DNA of 64,000 nucleotides from Blastobasis lacticolella (GCA_905147135.1 LR990042.1:16111545-16175544), one strand, 5' to 3'; counted from the stretch's first letter, positions 26,906 through 40,331 are shown. Notes: a model not told the origin generated them from the letters alone. Program-made: numbers and translations.

Positions 26906-27419
26906 CCAGATGTCGTACAGTACTATTGCTCATTATATTCATCGTTTCCGTTACAATGGTATTATGTTAAAATGTCTACTTAAAAATTCATTTATTTACT
27001 GATTTTATGCGTAACGAAAGATTTAGCATGTATGATTGGCATGTAAATAAAAATTAAAGTCAAATTAGGAATCATACCATTAATCCAGCAAGCGTTATAA
27101 AAAGTAAATCGGTTCTTTAGCAACTAGGCAGGTTAGAGGTTAAAGTAAGGCGGGATAACAGTTCAAAGTGATTATTTTCTTTTACGAAATTAATATTTGT
27201 GTGCAAATAATAACCGCCTAGCCAATGGTGATGCGCAAAAACTACTGACATGCACATTTTATAATGACATCGCCCATCCATGAGGCGTTGAACTTCATAC
27301 TACACGTGTGAATAAATAATGATAACCCTGCTTTAACGACTGTACTTTTTATTTATTATGTTTATATTCATTGTAATGTAGATTAATGGCGAATTTTAGA
27401 GTAGATACCTACTCAAATC

Positions 27420-27575
27420 CTTATGACGGAGCGATGGACATCAATCATATTAGCCGAAAGACGCCCATTGCTGGATATAGGCCTCCCCCAGAGATCTCCA
27501 CAAAGGCCGGTCCTGTGCCTTACGCATCCAGCTGGTACCTGGGCTGCGCTGGACAACAGGAGACTAACCTCGTCC
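27420..27575 (-). mobile_element. RTE-type LINE 3' fragment
   Basis: The minus strand reads GLCGDLWGRPISSNGRLS, the decayed form of the common ...GEAYVQQW... C-terminus of lepidopteran RTE elements; the plus strand has ATTGCTGGATATAGGCCTCC. Confidence 0.6.
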
Positions 27576-28443
27576 GTTCGTAAACCGTCCAAAGCCAATA
27601 AAAAACGACCAAATTTATATAAAATTTAAGCTACGAATACGGAATTAACATCCATTCAAATACCGAACTTACATTCATATTTACAAACAACGGGCTCTTT
27701 ATATTGAACTTCGTATAACAAACATTGTTGGAATTTTCTCAGCGCATTATCAAACAAAGACACAAGAAAACAAGAAAAGACAAAGAGTCGACAGTAAAGT
27801 TATATTGTGTATAGTTTTACCGGTATCAGAACTCTATCAAACCTGATGAGTCCGACTGAATGAGTACCACCGCCTAGGTATCTATTTTTGCTGCCTAGCA
27901 ATAACACTTGCGTTGTTGTGTTATACCAACTCGGTCCTTGCAATGACAACGCACCTGCGGTTTTGCATTTGATGTTACATGAATACATATATGAAACATA
28001 AGGGCAGGCAACAGTTACAACATCCGTCAAGTGGGCTGTCTGCTCGTATGTCATGTTGTACAAATTCTTCGCATAGTATAAAAGAAGGCGCTATCCGCGT
28101 CTGTCAAAATATTTGCAAAAGATTTGATGCGGTTTCACCATAAGTTAGAATTTTTTTTCCGGATGCCTAAGATGTATATACATGCATATTCTAGTCAAAA
28201 CACCCGGGGCGGGTCACTAATATATGATAGAGTAGGTATCATTTTAGCATTTTCAGTAGTTATACAGATCTTGTATTCTTTCAGTTATTATGAAACATGG
28301 TAATTTGTATGCCCTTAAAAATATTAATACTTTATCAGATTTTAAAAAATCATTGTTCGGGTTCCTAAAGTAGGTGGTTGATACGATGAGTCTTACAGTT
28401 GGGACCCCGTGCCTTTCATACAATATTTATGTCTCGGCCATAA

Positions 28444-28493
28444 GGTCGCAGGGAGCCCTAAGGGAGGGAGATGGCTATAGGCTCTCTGCGACC
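28444..28493. repeat. Imperfect 14-bp hairpin
   Basis: GGTCGCAGGGAGCC and GGCTCTCTGCGACC with one mismatch, about 240 nt downstream of gene 2's coding end. Confidence 0.6.
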
Positions 28494-28733
28494 CATAGAT
28501 ATAGTATACCGCGACCTTTATCAGATCCTCCGTTCATCTCGTGGGTCTGATGTAATGTGTAAAGATTTAACACTGATTAAAACGTAATCGTAAAAAGGTA
28601 CTTTCAAATTTTAATGAATATAATATTTACTTTACAGTTATTTACAATACCGTATCACATTTCATAGGCTCTAGTCTAAGACGAGTATAGCTAGGTGGCA
28701 GTGAGATTGTAAGGGTTGCTTTGCTGCTCCAGT

Positions 28734-31300
28734 TTACTTCCTCGGGGCTGACCTCGCGATGTACTCGAGGGCGCGAGCGATCTGAGGCGGGATCGGGGGA
28801 GGGGTGGGAATAGCGGCGCCCTGTAACAAACATCATTCAGTTTAATTTTCTTCAAGACCAATTTTCCAGCAGTATGACCATGATGATATGTACACGGAAG
28901 CAAACATACACATCTTGCCTATTTATCACACATTCTAACGTGACAGAGGGCAAGCCTGTTAAGGGATAGTGCCGTGAATATATACCAAAACAATCGAGGA
29001 GTAAGACGATTTTAAGTGACGTGTGATTGGAATCCTGCTGGGAAACTGAGCAACCTAGGTAACAATATGCATTAAAAAATTAAAAACGGTTTTGACTGTT
29101 AACCTATTGCATTTGAGTCACTAACTACATTGATGTATATATAAATATATTTAAGTACAAGAATATTTGGTGAAAGGTGCAAAAACGATTTCTTTCGATT
29201 CGTATTCTGTTTTGAAATTATTACCCCTTAGCAGAATGTGTACGCTACTGCCGTAATAACGTGTGTAGGTACACAAAATGCCTTTGGACCATTTGAGTGC
29301 TAATAAAGTTCACGTTTGGTCACAACGAGATATAAGAATTGACGTTTATTGTCTTATTACTGCATGTTTTACACTCGAAGGCACTCAAAACGCTTCGACG
29401 ATGTGCGTGGGCGCACATTAAGATGCTTCTTTTAAAAAAAATCGATGCAAGTGCCCTCATATCTATTGTTCGAATCTTTAATGGTCAACTCCGCCCTCGG
29501 ATTGCCTTGTCCAAATCAGACGTGTAGTTGGGAAATGCAAGTATTTGGTTCACATTTATCCTCATTATTTGTCCTAGTATGGTGTGGTTGATTTGCGAAC
29601 ACTATAACATTACAATAACTTTTTGCAATTGTACAATTTTACTGTAGTATACAAAACTTTATGTAGGCGGACCCTGGTTCCTCGCGTACCGCAACCGGGA
29701 TATAACGCCAAGATGATGATGATGATGATAACTCAAAACACTATGTAGCTTATGATATAAGCAGATAGCATAAGATATAAGATGCATAAGAAATAATTAT
29801 CTGGGAAGCATTTCCATTCTAGTTTTTTAAAGCTCTGTTTAGGCAATTCAAATCCGGGACGAGTTGCTATTATTTTCAGCTTTGGACGCTAACATTCACA
29901 TGCTAGAGACATATCACAGGACTCTATGGTTCTCAGAGGTCTCTCGATCATTTCCACATTCTAGGGTTAGGGAACTAGGGTTATGTAAAAAGGGAACCCA
30001 TTAACCATCCCCAGTGATTATTAAATAAAACTGACCTGTGGCTGGTAGCCGTTCTCGTCAGCGACGTAGCTGATGGCAATAGGCTCTCCCTCAGGGGAGG
30101 TCCAGGAGAAGGAACCCTGGGCTACGACGGGAGCCACGGGGGGGCTGCCGCCGAAGTTGCGGAGAGTGCCCTGCTCTTGCGCAGCGATTCCGTTGTCAGT
30201 TTCATAGCTGAAGGGAAAATGAGGAGAATGAGTTAACACTGTATTACGACGACCTGAGTGGTTCAGTGGTCAACATGCCGGTCTGCCACGCAAGAGGTCC
30301 CGGGTTCGATTCCCGGCCGGGCAGAAATTGAAATGATGAATTTTAATTTCTGTTACGGGTCTGGGTGTTCTATGTATAATAAGTATGTATTTAAAAATAT
30401 TTAAGTAGTTTATCAGTTATCTAGCACCCATAGCACAAGCTTTGCTTAGTTTGGGGCTAGATGGCGCTGTGTGAATTTGTCCATGAATATTTATTTATTT
30501 ATTAGTACATTTGTGACATATGTGGTCATATTGCAGTTATTGGAACATATTTATTTATACTATTAATTTGATGGTACGCATTTTACATCTGATTGTCTCT
30601 AATCCGCGAAGGCAATACACTCCACTAATATAGAGAATGCTCAATACCAAGACTAAACTGAAATATTTATGCGAGATCGAGGTTGAGCAACCTAGGATTT
30701 CTATTTTGTAATAAATCCAGTCTAATAAATAACCTGAGAGTTATCGAAATACTATTTATATTTATATGTAACTGTGTTACGAAAACAGATCGATAAGTGT
30801 TCCCATCCACATAGCAGCCAAATATATAAAGATATTCCACTATCATACCTGTGACCTACCCCACTAGCTTAAAAGTTGAACAGTACACTATGTTAAATCT
30901 CCACAATAACTCACAAGTAGCTGTAGCTGCCATCAGGGTTGATGTCGTTGCCGGCCCTCAGGATCTGCGCGTTGGGGGCATTGGCGGCATAGCGGGCCAC
31001 CGGCAGGGGGCTAGGGAATGGGGCTGGGGTCACAGTGACAGCGGGAGCTGGTGTGTACTGGTTGGGCCTGTACTGGTTGTACTGGTTCCTGCCAAAGTAG
31101 TTGTTGTTGTTGCCAAAGTTGGGGAACCGCTGGAACTGGGCGTTGGCGGCCACAGCCACGCAAACGAGGATCACTGCCTGCAGGATCAGATAAATTTAAG
31201 TCTTGTTAGAATGGAATATGGTATGGTGTTGTGGTTTCTAAGGTAGATGGGTGTGTGAATTTTGTTGGTTTGTTTTGTTTTCACTCACCGCGAATTTCAT
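28734..31300 (-). CDS. Gene 2: RR-1 cuticular protein, complete, 4 exons, 177 aa
   Basis: Chitin-binding cuticle protein, secreted. Exons: 31289-31300 (MKFA), 30915-31177, 30036-30207 and 28734-28820, with GT-AG introns and consistent phases. Signal peptide is residues 1-17, cut after AANA and before Gln18. Residues 18-77 are an Asn/Gln/Tyr/Pro-rich linker. The extended RR-1 domain is about residues 84-149: PDGSYSYFYETDNGI, then GSFSW, ISYVADENGYQPQ. The last exon gives a Pro-rich, amphipathic tail (GAAIPTPPPIPPQIARAL...) ending APRK and TAA. Intron 2 holds a SINE-B copy on the opposite strand (30248-30507). A variant ATTAAA poly(A) signal is possible near 28611. Exon sizes 172 and 87 nt match gene 3 exactly, which supports a duplication origin. 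Confidence 0.95.
30248..30507 (+). repeat. SINE-B copy in intron 2 of gene 2
   Basis: tRNA-like head GACCTGAGTGGTTCAGTGG with B box GGTTCGATTCC. The body includes GGGGCTAGATGGCGCTGTGTG, and the 3' end is (TTTA)n. About 80% alike by eye to 34217-34473, and antisense to gene 2. Confidence 0.88.
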
Positions 31301-31359
31301 GGTGGCAAGCTTCGATCGATGGTCTAGTTAGATTGTGGTTAAAAAAACTCAGCTCAAGC

Positions 31360-31367
31360 TTTTATAT
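31360..31367 (-). promoter_or_regulatory. TATA box of gene 2
   Basis: The minus strand reads CGATATAAAAGC, 60 nt upstream of the ATG at 31300, which leaves a leader of about 35 nt. The ATG context is GCCACCATGA, a strong start context. Confidence 0.8.
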
Positions 31368-32123
31368 CGAGCCAGCGGCGCCACCCACTTTAGACGCGAA
31401 CTGCAATAACATTTAAATAATTTGACATCAGAATGATAAAAAACTTCTATCCGATATAAATTAGTCATAAAAGTTCGTTATTCAAAGGTAATAATATTCA
31501 TTTTTTTACAGGATGTTCGGCCTTCAATGGGATTTAGTTTATTGTGTAGGTAGGTACCATGTACGGCCATCTTCATTGTCGTAGATTAGTTTTGTTGTAC
31601 AATATTAATGGTGATTAACTATTTTGTGATTGCAATAATCTATTACTCATGCTAATTAGGTAATTATTAACGTGTGCAATATTTTTACAACACGTTCCAT
31701 TAAAACACAGTTCTAAAATAAATAAATATTGGGTGACTTACCTATGAAATAGGCGATATTCTCTTTTTCGCGATTACACGTTATTTCAAATATTTATAAT
31801 TGCACAAAACATATCAAAATTAATACTTGATTTAGATAATAGAGTATGTTTTAATGCCAAGAAGTCGTAAAATTAAATTTTCAAAAATATACAGGATTTT
31901 TATGAGTGTTTGAAAATACCCCTTTTCATTTGTCGTCAGTTTTGCCTTTTTAACCAGATGTAATATTATGAAAAGGGTAGTTATCAAAGTAAAATGGTAT
32001 GGACTAGTTAGCTTAATTGTCTGATTATACCTACATACAAAGTTTCGTCGTAATCGCATTGGCTGTTTCCAATAAATTTAAAAATTTGCTTGTATGAAAG
32101 TTACAGTTTCCGTCATTTTTGCC

Positions 32124-32380
32124 ATCATCATCACAGCCCATAACAGTCCACTGCAGGACTAAGGGCCTCTCCCACAATCGTGGAGGTTATAGCCATAATC
32201 TCCACACTTGGCAGGCGCGTTGGAGATCGTAGTGTTAAAAATATAACAATGGAAAACGCTACTGCCCATTTTCCAGCCTACGGAGACTAGATATTTTGCC
32301 TCGAAACCATTAGTCGCCTTGTACGACACCCACGAATGTAAGGGGTTGGTGCTATTCTACTCTGCCGGACACCACACAGC
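32124..32380 (+). repeat. Family C repeat copy
   Basis: Same order of blocks as 15205-15476, from CATCATCATCACAGCCCATA to CTCTGCCGGACACCACACAG. No coding frame is preserved. Confidence 0.8.
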
Positions 32381-34216
32381 TAATTTTACAAACACAACGC
32401 TAATTTACCATACAAAACGCTAATTTTATAGGTAAAGACCTAATCTATACAACAGTTTTAAAATATAATGTAGGTATAATACAACATAATGTGGTTTATT
32501 TAACCATAGGCATTTTTTAAGTTTTCCTTCCCATTGGGTTGGGGAAGCAAGACAGCTCAGCCATACAGTTTGACCACGATGCTTGGTTTGGAGAGTTAGA
32601 CCTAGCCAAATTATGCCTAATAGAGTGAGGGGCTAGGCCTTTCATTACATTGGATACCTTCTTAACAGTGAAAGCGTGATGATATTAACTCGAGCTTGCA
32701 TATAAGTACGTATATATTTTTACATACAAACTAACAATTCTTCATCAATACAAAATGGATATCAATCGATTCTATACCTACATATAAATTATAAAAAAAA
32801 TAAGTCGTCTATCCTTCACACACACATAGGGTGCAATGCATATGTGTAGTTATAGACGAGGTGCTATTAAGAGGCCCATCAAGTTAATATAATTATTAGA
32901 GTAAGAACCTTTTTTAAATGTTATCAACCTGTATAAATGATTAAATGGGAAAATAAATACTAACCAATATAGCCACATACAATATACATAGAATACAAAA
33001 AGTTATACGTTCTTAGCAAATGCGATTTAAAGTTTGTAATAAAGCTAATATTAGTATTGTAGCTGAATTGAGATTCCATGATAGATAAAGGATAAATACG
33101 TAGATGAGTGATTGCGTACAGTCCGCCACGCTGTAGTAAGTAGACCAGCGTGCTTTATAAATCTAAAGTTAAATTTAAGCATTTCCATACACTTTATTAG
33201 GTTAGTTTGTTTTTCTAAATACGCCCTATAAAGGTTCATTGCGAGATAGTCCAGTTTAGGCGAATTTTTCGATTGAAATAGTACGAGATTATATACTAAG
33301 GGGATAAAGCAGTCTCTTATTGTGTCATGAGCGGAGTATTGGATCTGAGTAGGACACTTAGTTATGTAGAGTCCAGAATGAATCGTGGGGCAGGTTTCAT
33401 CCCAGAGTTGAATACTTTAGTTTTTAAAGCTTCTGTAAGACAATAAAAGGCTCCTGGGTTTTTACAAATATAAATAAAAATTTATTTAGTTACTAATTTA
33501 TAAATTATGTTAAATGCCCTTGTGGTAAATTGGTGGCGGCAGAGTAAAATTGCACCGACTCTTCAACTCGGGGTGTCGTAAAAAGCGACTAAAATATTAG
33601 AACAGAAAATGGGCGGCACTGTTTCTGTTGTGTGTTTTCAACACTGCGATGAGCAAACCGGCTGCCGAGCGTCGAGATTATGTCAAAACTGCCCGTACGT
33701 TTAGTTGATTAGTATCGTTAAGCAACAGACTTATTTTTCTAGATATATTTTATTTAAATCCGGCGAGCTTGGAATACGACAAGTTTGGACTCCGACTCGT
33801 TTGGAACCCGGCGAGCTTGGAATCCGGCGAACAAGGAACCATTCAGCTGATGTAGAGGATGCTCACGTCCAACAGTGGACAGTTATGATGTGTTTCAATG
33901 TTAATAGTGATATTGGACTCTCTAGTCCACAATATCATATATCATTTATTTAAACAATGAATATATGTTAAGAGTTTTTATACGAATCTCTCGGTTTCCA
34001 TATAAAATATCAATATAGTGCAAATCCCCCCTGAATTATCTTCTGAATATTATTTCAGCACTAAACTTATGTTTAAGCATAAAACTTTAAATTGAATATG
34101 CAATTTGTTTTTGTCAAGTTGCTGTAATAGTCCAATAATAGACTTTCTATTTCATATTAGTTTAGGCTAATATACACTTACCAATTTTGTTTGAATTGAA
34201 CCCCATTTTCTCTTTG

Positions 34217-34473
34217 ATGACCTGAGTGGTTCAGCCGGTTAACATGCTTATCGCCACGCAGAGGTCAAGGGTTCGATTCTCGGCCGAGCAGATATTGAAA
34301 TGATGAATTTTAATTGTTTGCGGGTCTGGATGTTATATGTATAAAATGTATGTATTTTCAAGTATATAATTAGTTTATCAGTCATCTAGCCCCCATAACA
34401 CAAGTTTTGCTTATTTTGCGGCTAGACGGCGATGTGTGAATTGTCCAAGCATATTTATTTATTTATTATTTTC
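34217..34473 (+). repeat. SINE-B copy
   Basis: Second full-length copy of the SINE at 30248, with the same head, body and (TTTA)n tail. A further body fragment (about 50112-50170, GCACCCATACAAGTTTTGCC) is near gene 4. Confidence 0.88.
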
Positions 34474-35369
34474 TTTGCAACCGCACTCAGTTGCCGGAAT
34501 GGTCAACCTTAACTCCACCCCGCCAGTCCCCAGCACCGCCGCCCATAGACATTGGTACCGTAACACAACGCGAATACGTGGCCGGCCTTTGCGAAAACTT
34601 TAAAATTGAGAATTGTCATCGTAAGACTTCGTCTGTTGAGAAAATGTACGAGTAGGTACAGTCTGGCAAGAAAGTTGTGGAAAGGAATTTCTGTCAAACT
34701 GGGTACTTGTGCTGCGTATTGACTTGACTGTACCTGTACATGCAAAATAGTCTGCCGGGTGCATTTAAATATATCGTGAAACGAAATCGAAGCCATTTTT
34801 GTTGCAAAAAAATTGCAGTTACGAATCGAAATGATAGTGTTCAAAGTTCAAATGCCAACAATAATATTATAGTATCTATTGCAGGCCTCAGGCCTATTCG
34901 TGTTAATTTTATTATAGCTTCATAACATCAGCCAATTAAAACATCCAGTTAAATGTTATTTACGAGTATTCCTACCGGTTGAATTTAATTTTTGTAATAT
35001 TATGCGCTGAACGATCGATTATTATATTTTTATGTATTACTATCGCATATTTTAGTAACTAGGACACTAGGTAATCTTGGCAACAGTAATAATTTTTTGC
35101 ACATCTACCTACCTACCTATTAGGTAGGCACCTGCAAAAGTAAAATAAATATTATCTTGCTGTTAATATCCCATTTCGTGTCAATATCCAGGCTTTAGCA
35201 GACTAGGTAGTATCCTAATACTGTATATGTCTTTTTTATTAAGCAGTCCAAATTGAAGGCCGCAGTCTCTACTAGCTGTATTTACATCTCCCGGATTAGT
35301 AAGGAGCCCAGATAATTGAAAATCATCTTTAAGAGCAAGGGAAGATTTCACTGACTGCCATCGAGCTGC

Positions 35370-36500
35370 TCTAGTATTGGGATACTGATTGCCGTGCGTT
35401 CCGTGTACGAGTGCCGACGGAGAAAGTGAACAATTTCCTTAGGAAACAGTTGTGGCCGCATGGAGTAGTATTCGGGCGGTACACTATGCCGAGAAGACCC
35501 CACGAGCAGTCTTCCGAGAAAACGATTAAGGAGGTTTCCAGCGCACCAACGGAGCCCGGCGTTGCCAGACGGATCCCAGTGATTACGATTCCGCCAGGAT
35601 ATTACTGGGATCGTAATAAGAGGAAAATAAAGACACTAAAATATGTACAAATACTTACTTTTTGAAATGTGAGCTTGTTAACATTGTGACAAACCTTATA
35701 ATACTTTATATGCCTGAATTAAACGGTTTAATATTTCAGATTTAATAGCAGAAGTTCCCCAAGGCTCTGTCCCATCGCCTACGTTGTTCGTTCTGCATAT
35801 TTATGATATGTTGCAGATCAGCGGCATTAATTGCTAAGCGGATGATAGACATAGCAAATATCCCTCGTGCTGAAGTGGTTGAGAGGCAGGTTTTCAAATG
35901 GAGCAGACGAAACCTCGTCCAGTTCAACCCTACGAAGACACAAGTTTGTGCGTTCACGACCAACATTTGATATAGTAACACAGTTCCAGAACGCTCCCCT
36001 TACCACCTCGAAGAGTATCGGGATCCTTGGCGTCGATATATCGAATGAAGCCCAATTTAGGGAACAAATCGAGGGCAAAGCCAAACTGACTTCAAAAAAC
36101 TTGGTGTGCTTAATAAAGCCAGAAAGTCCTTCATATCGGGACATCGACTTTTGCTGTACAAAGCACAAGTTCGTTCCCATACGGGGTACTGCTCTCACAT
36201 ATGGGCTGGTGCACCCCAATACCAACTCCTCCCACTTGATTCCATCCAACGCTGGGCTATTTGTATTCCCGATGATCCGCTTCTCACAGATAGTTTGGAT
36301 GCCTTTGGCTTACGAAGAGACCTTGGCTCTCTGTGTGTTCTCAACCGTCTGTACAACGGGGAATGTTCCTTTGCATTTGATTCTTCAAAAGGCATATCTA
36401 CTGGTAACTTAAAGGCCGGCATCGCACCCGCTCCCTTTAGGTTGCAGAGGTCATGGACGACGGTGGCCGCTTTCGACGTTGTGGATCTAAATTGTATAAT
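35370..36500 (+). mobile_element. Degraded non-LTR retrotransposon (ORF1 end plus reverse transcriptase pieces)
   Basis: At 35375-35500 the frame CRAFRVRVPTEK...LWPHGVVFGRY resembles LINE ORF1 ends. After a gap, 35750-35840 gives EVPQGSVPSPTLFVLHIYDM and a broken YADD. Then 36010-36360 gives SIGILGVDIS, KAQVRSHTGYCSHIWAGAP, GSLCVLNRLYNGECS, the same family as 17253-18000. Several frameshifts and an internal deletion. The last 100 nt look like the 3' end of another LINE. Confidence 0.75.
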
Positions 36501-37157
36501 ATAGACAGGTATAAAGGTTTTCGTCAAAATATGTTTTCATTACCTTAAAGTTAAATTAAACCTAAAAAAATTATCGGTTAAAGATTAACTTAGTTCTTCC
36601 TGCTACAGAACAACTTTAATAATAGATATATTGTATTACTACCTACAGGTATGTAATTATGGTTTAATTTCCATATTTATATATAGATGAGTAAAAAACA
36701 ATGTCCATTGATTTCTGACATCATCGCGGCATAAAATTATCATCATTCAACATTCTTCCAATCATTTGAAATACAATTTAGATATCTCTTTTTATGCTAT
36801 TTCTAAGCAATTTCATTATTGTATAATATGCATAAATTCGCAATATATCTAGGTATATAAGGAGTCTTTGAGAGGCCTATGAGGTGCGGACGTGTATTTT
36901 TGTATAATTGTAGTCATCATAATCATCGTCCTAGAGCTTATCACGGCCTCTGCCAGGGTCAGCTTTCTTACCAATCTTCTTCACTTCGCCCGTTCTTCGG
37001 CATCCTCGCATCGTAAGCCGTGACAGTGATTGAATAAAAATATTTAGTGATTGAATAATTACTATAAAAAGCACCTATCTGAGCTTTCAGACTGCTCCAA
37101 GAAGACGTACTAAACTAAGTTATTATAGGAACCGTACACGTTGACTGAATTTGTTAA

Positions 37158-37361
37158 TCTATACAAAGTATAAAACAAAGTCTCTTCCCGCCGTCTGTCC
37201 CTATGTATATATGTACAATTAAATGTTTTGACCTTCGCAACGGATTTTCACGCGGCGGTTTAAATTGATGGAGTGTTTCAAGAGGAAGGTTTATAAGTAA
37301 GAAAAAAAGGTAAGTAGGGGGTAAAGTATGTGTACGCGGACGTCGCGCCGGGTGCACTAGT
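37158..37361 (+). mobile_element. Non-autonomous Helitron (GTAGG family)
   Basis: Begins TCTATACAAAGTATAAAACA and ends CGTCGCGCCGGGTGCACTAG followed by T, as expected for a Helitron (5' TC, 3' CTAG, insertion before T). Only a short GTAGG array is present. Confidence 0.7.
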
Positions 37362-37559
37362 AAAAGATAAATTTCAAAATCTGTGCTGGAGTCAAAGAAT
37401 ATGTAGTGACTAGGATAGGACTTAGGAGGTGCGGGCATGTACATAGGAATGAAAGGAGATTAACGAAAAAGATATGTATGATAGGAGTGAATCGAACTGG
37501 TCAGAAGGGGAAAACCGAGACGTATGTCTCACTATCAAGTCGATTATATTTTAAAGAAA

Positions 37560-37910
37560 GGTCTGGGGGTCTAAAAAGGCCACATTCGCATTTCATATTA
37601 TGATTCATATTAGACTACTACAAACTTATCTGATTAGGTGGCTAGTACGAGAACTAAGTGACGCCATTTTGAATTGTCATGTCATTGTCAACAACAGCGA
37701 CGCTGTAGATAAGTTTGTCACACATTATTTAACCATTTATTGTACACAAGATTGTTACAAAAAGTATATTACATAATATATTAGACACAACAGGCCAACT
37801 TATTTCTATAAAGAAATTTCTTCCAGCAGGCCTACAGCAGAGAGAGAGAGAGAGATTATTATGAATCATAATATGAAACGCTAATGTGGCCTTTTTAGAC
37901 CCCCAGGTCA
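37560..37910. mobile_element. MITE with about 48-bp terminal inverted repeats
   Basis: The left arm (37562-37609) reads GGGGGTCTAAAAAGGCCACA then TTTCATATTATGATTCATA. The right arm (37860-37909) is its complement with about three mismatches. Subterminal ACAAACTTATCT and AGATAAGTTTGT form a second inverted pair. A (GA)n run at 37839-37854 adjoins the right arm. Confidence 0.8.
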
Positions 37911-38213
37911 AGAGTAATCTAAACTGACGTTCATGTGTGAAAAGGTTAATAATGGGAAAGAATTAAAAGAGATTTGTCAGGACAATATCAAGGAGTATCT
38001 GCTTACCCCTACGGATAAAGACGTGATGTTATATATGTGATCATCAGCATCCTAGCCGGTTACGGCCACAACGACTGTTTAAAAAATATTCTTCAAATAG
38101 ATAAAAATAAAAATCATTAAAAATTAATAATATTATAATGTCAAAAATTAAAAATAATATTTATTAGATAAGTACTTGTCTAAATAAATGTCAACCTATT
38201 TTATTTAATTTGA

Positions 38214-39412
38214 CGGTGGGCTATGTTGAATTGCCCGATCATGTGCTCTAAGATGACTGCCATAGCCTATTTTATTCGAGAACGTGCGCATACGATGGCA
38301 ACATGTCAAGACTCCGCCCACATTGTTGTATGAAATGGCTGCTGCCGACCGGGCCTTGCGAGCGTTACGCTGGTGGTCTAGATCAGATCTTCTTTGCTCT
38401 TCAAATGCGTTCACCTTATCGTGCAATAGATGCCTCCACTCAGAGCGTTAACCGGCATAATCCTCCCACCTTTCTAAACTATATTGGACCGTTTCTTGTT
38501 TCTGAACATCCTTGTAGCGTAGGAACTGTCTGCCTTGCTACCGCTTACCGTTCTGAAGTTCAGAACAGAAGATTTGCTTTGCCACCCTTTCCTCAGGCAT
38601 GCGAGATATATGTCCGCACCAACGGAGTTGTCGCCGCATTATGATTCGATTCCTGAGACATTCGCCCGTCAAAGAACATGTTTGTTGTTTTTTACCCGAT
38701 CCGACCACTTGATGTTAAGAATGTCTCACAAGCATTTGAGATGAAACCTATCCAGCGTGCGAATACACCTCCGATACAACACCCATGTCTCTGAAGAATA
38801 GAGAAGATTGGGAAGAACGATTGCCATGTAGACAGAAATTTTAGTGGATAGCCGCAAGTCATGACTTCTCAGAACCATTGTACGTAGTTTACCTCAGTAT
38901 CAAGATCACACTTAGATGTAATGGTGCTACCGAGGTATCTGAACCTATCCACCTGTTACAATTCATTTTCCCCTAGGTAGATATGCAAATTTTTCTACCG
39001 TTTCTCGAAATTGTATAGCCATCACCTCGGTCTTAGAAACACTAATCTTAAGGCCAAAACGTCCGCAAGCTTCGTGTAGGCTGGTAACAAGACTTTGAAG
39101 CTCAGATGGAGAATCAGCCACAAAACAGAGATCATCGGCATACATTATTTCTTTGATAATGTCATAAGACACTTTTGTGCGTGACACCTCCATCAGTGCG
39201 AAAACGAATCTTGATGCCAGCGTTGTTCCCAGATATCGCCTCTCTAACCACCACTGCAATGTATAGCGCAAATAGCGTTGGCGCCAGTACACACCCCTAC
39301 TTGCCACCGCAACCAACAGGAAAGGAATCGGACTGCTCACCGTTAACAGTCACACAGCAGGCCATTCCATCATGCAAGAGTCGAATCATGCGAACAATTT
39401 TTTCCCACTGTT
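38214..39412 (-). mobile_element. Degraded LINE with YADD reverse transcriptase and C-terminal zinc finger
   Basis: The minus strand shows IMYADDLCFVADSPSELQSL and GLKISVSKTEVMAIQ (38990-39160) and, near the end, RNARKARSAAA then CCHRMRTFSNKIGYGSHLRAH, a decayed C2H2 zinc finger. The stretch between is frame-broken. Confidence 0.8.
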
Positions 39413-39419
39413 AAATATG

Positions 39420-40236
39420 TATATATGCAGTCGCGCCGGGTCCACTAGTTTAAGATAATTGAGAATTATCTGAGCGCCTGGTTGAAATAAATAATAAATA
39501 AATTAAGGTTTTATTAAATCTTGTGAAATACATCATCTAATAATGACCAGAATGAGAGAATGAGAGATAGTAATGTCCAGCTGAGCAACCCGGGGAAAAG
39601 CCTTTTGGGCATCTTCAGGGAACCTGGGTTAAATGTTTTACCTGAGGGTTGAGGAGTTCGCCTGGGGTCCGTCAAACAGCAATGTTTGCAGTTTAGGCAA
39701 GAGGCATTTCATCTTAGTCCTTACAGTGACAATGCACCTGCTGTTCTGCATATGTTTTATCGATAACATAAATGCATGATTCGTAGATGTTACGGGCAAC
39801 AGCAGTTATCGCTTACAATGGTGAGCTGTCTGTTTGTTTTACAATGATCAGCCAAAAAATTAAGAAGAAGGATCAATAAAAATTAAACCCGGAATCCCCA
39901 TGTAGGTACAAGTATTTCTCATAAATATACCTAGTACTTTTAGATAACATTTAAAGAGATCAAGACGAACAACAATGTCAGTATAAAAAATATTAAGTAG
40001 CGGAAACGATCCATCCATTTCAAAATCTTTGTGAACGGAAAATAAAATAACACGTTTCGATAACTAGGTAAAATATGCAAATTGCTCTACAAATGTTACA
40101 ATTCCAATCAAAAACCGACACCTAGTTATTAGTTGCTACATTGTATTGGTATTTACAAGGACATATAAAAATGAACATAAATTTCGGTTTGACGTTTTTA
40201 ATCACGGAAACCACATTTATATTATACTTTTGTACT
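39420..40236. other. Gene-free stretch downstream of gene 3
   Basis: A Helitron 3'-end remnant (GTCGCGCCGGGTCCACTAG, about 39430-39450); otherwise nothing assignable. Confidence 0.5.
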
Positions 40237-40242
40237 TTTATT
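40237..40242 (-). terminator. Poly(A) signal of gene 3
   Basis: AATAAA on the minus strand, about 90 nt past the TAA stop. Confidence 0.6.
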
Positions 40243-40331
40243 ACGCAATTACAACAGATTTTATATCACATTTTGTAAAAACATTACAACTAAGGTACGT
40301 GTGTGATTATGATTAGGTCTGCTTGGCTGGC

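Larger units (their letters stand above)
23570..28733. other. Gene-free stretch downstream of gene 2
   Basis: AT-rich. Holds the split SINE-A with nested MITE (26.3-26.9 kb), an RTE fragment (27.4 kb), a Helitron-like end (ACACCCGGGGCGGGTCACTA, about 28200-28220) and a hairpin (28.44 kb). 23.6-26.2 kb shows nothing I can name. Confidence 0.55.
31370..35369. other. Gene-free stretch upstream of gene 2
   Basis: Contains family C (32.1 kb), a diverged family C piece (33.5-33.7 kb) and SINE-B (34.2 kb). The rest is AT-rich, with no recognisable coding. Confidence 0.55.

Noticed and set aside
30851..31246. 131-codon plus-strand frame
   Set aside because: It is the antisense shadow of gene 2 exon 2.
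34509..34925. Overlapping 111- and 61-codon frames on opposite strands
   Set aside because: No motif, splice context or composition change; typical of random open frames.
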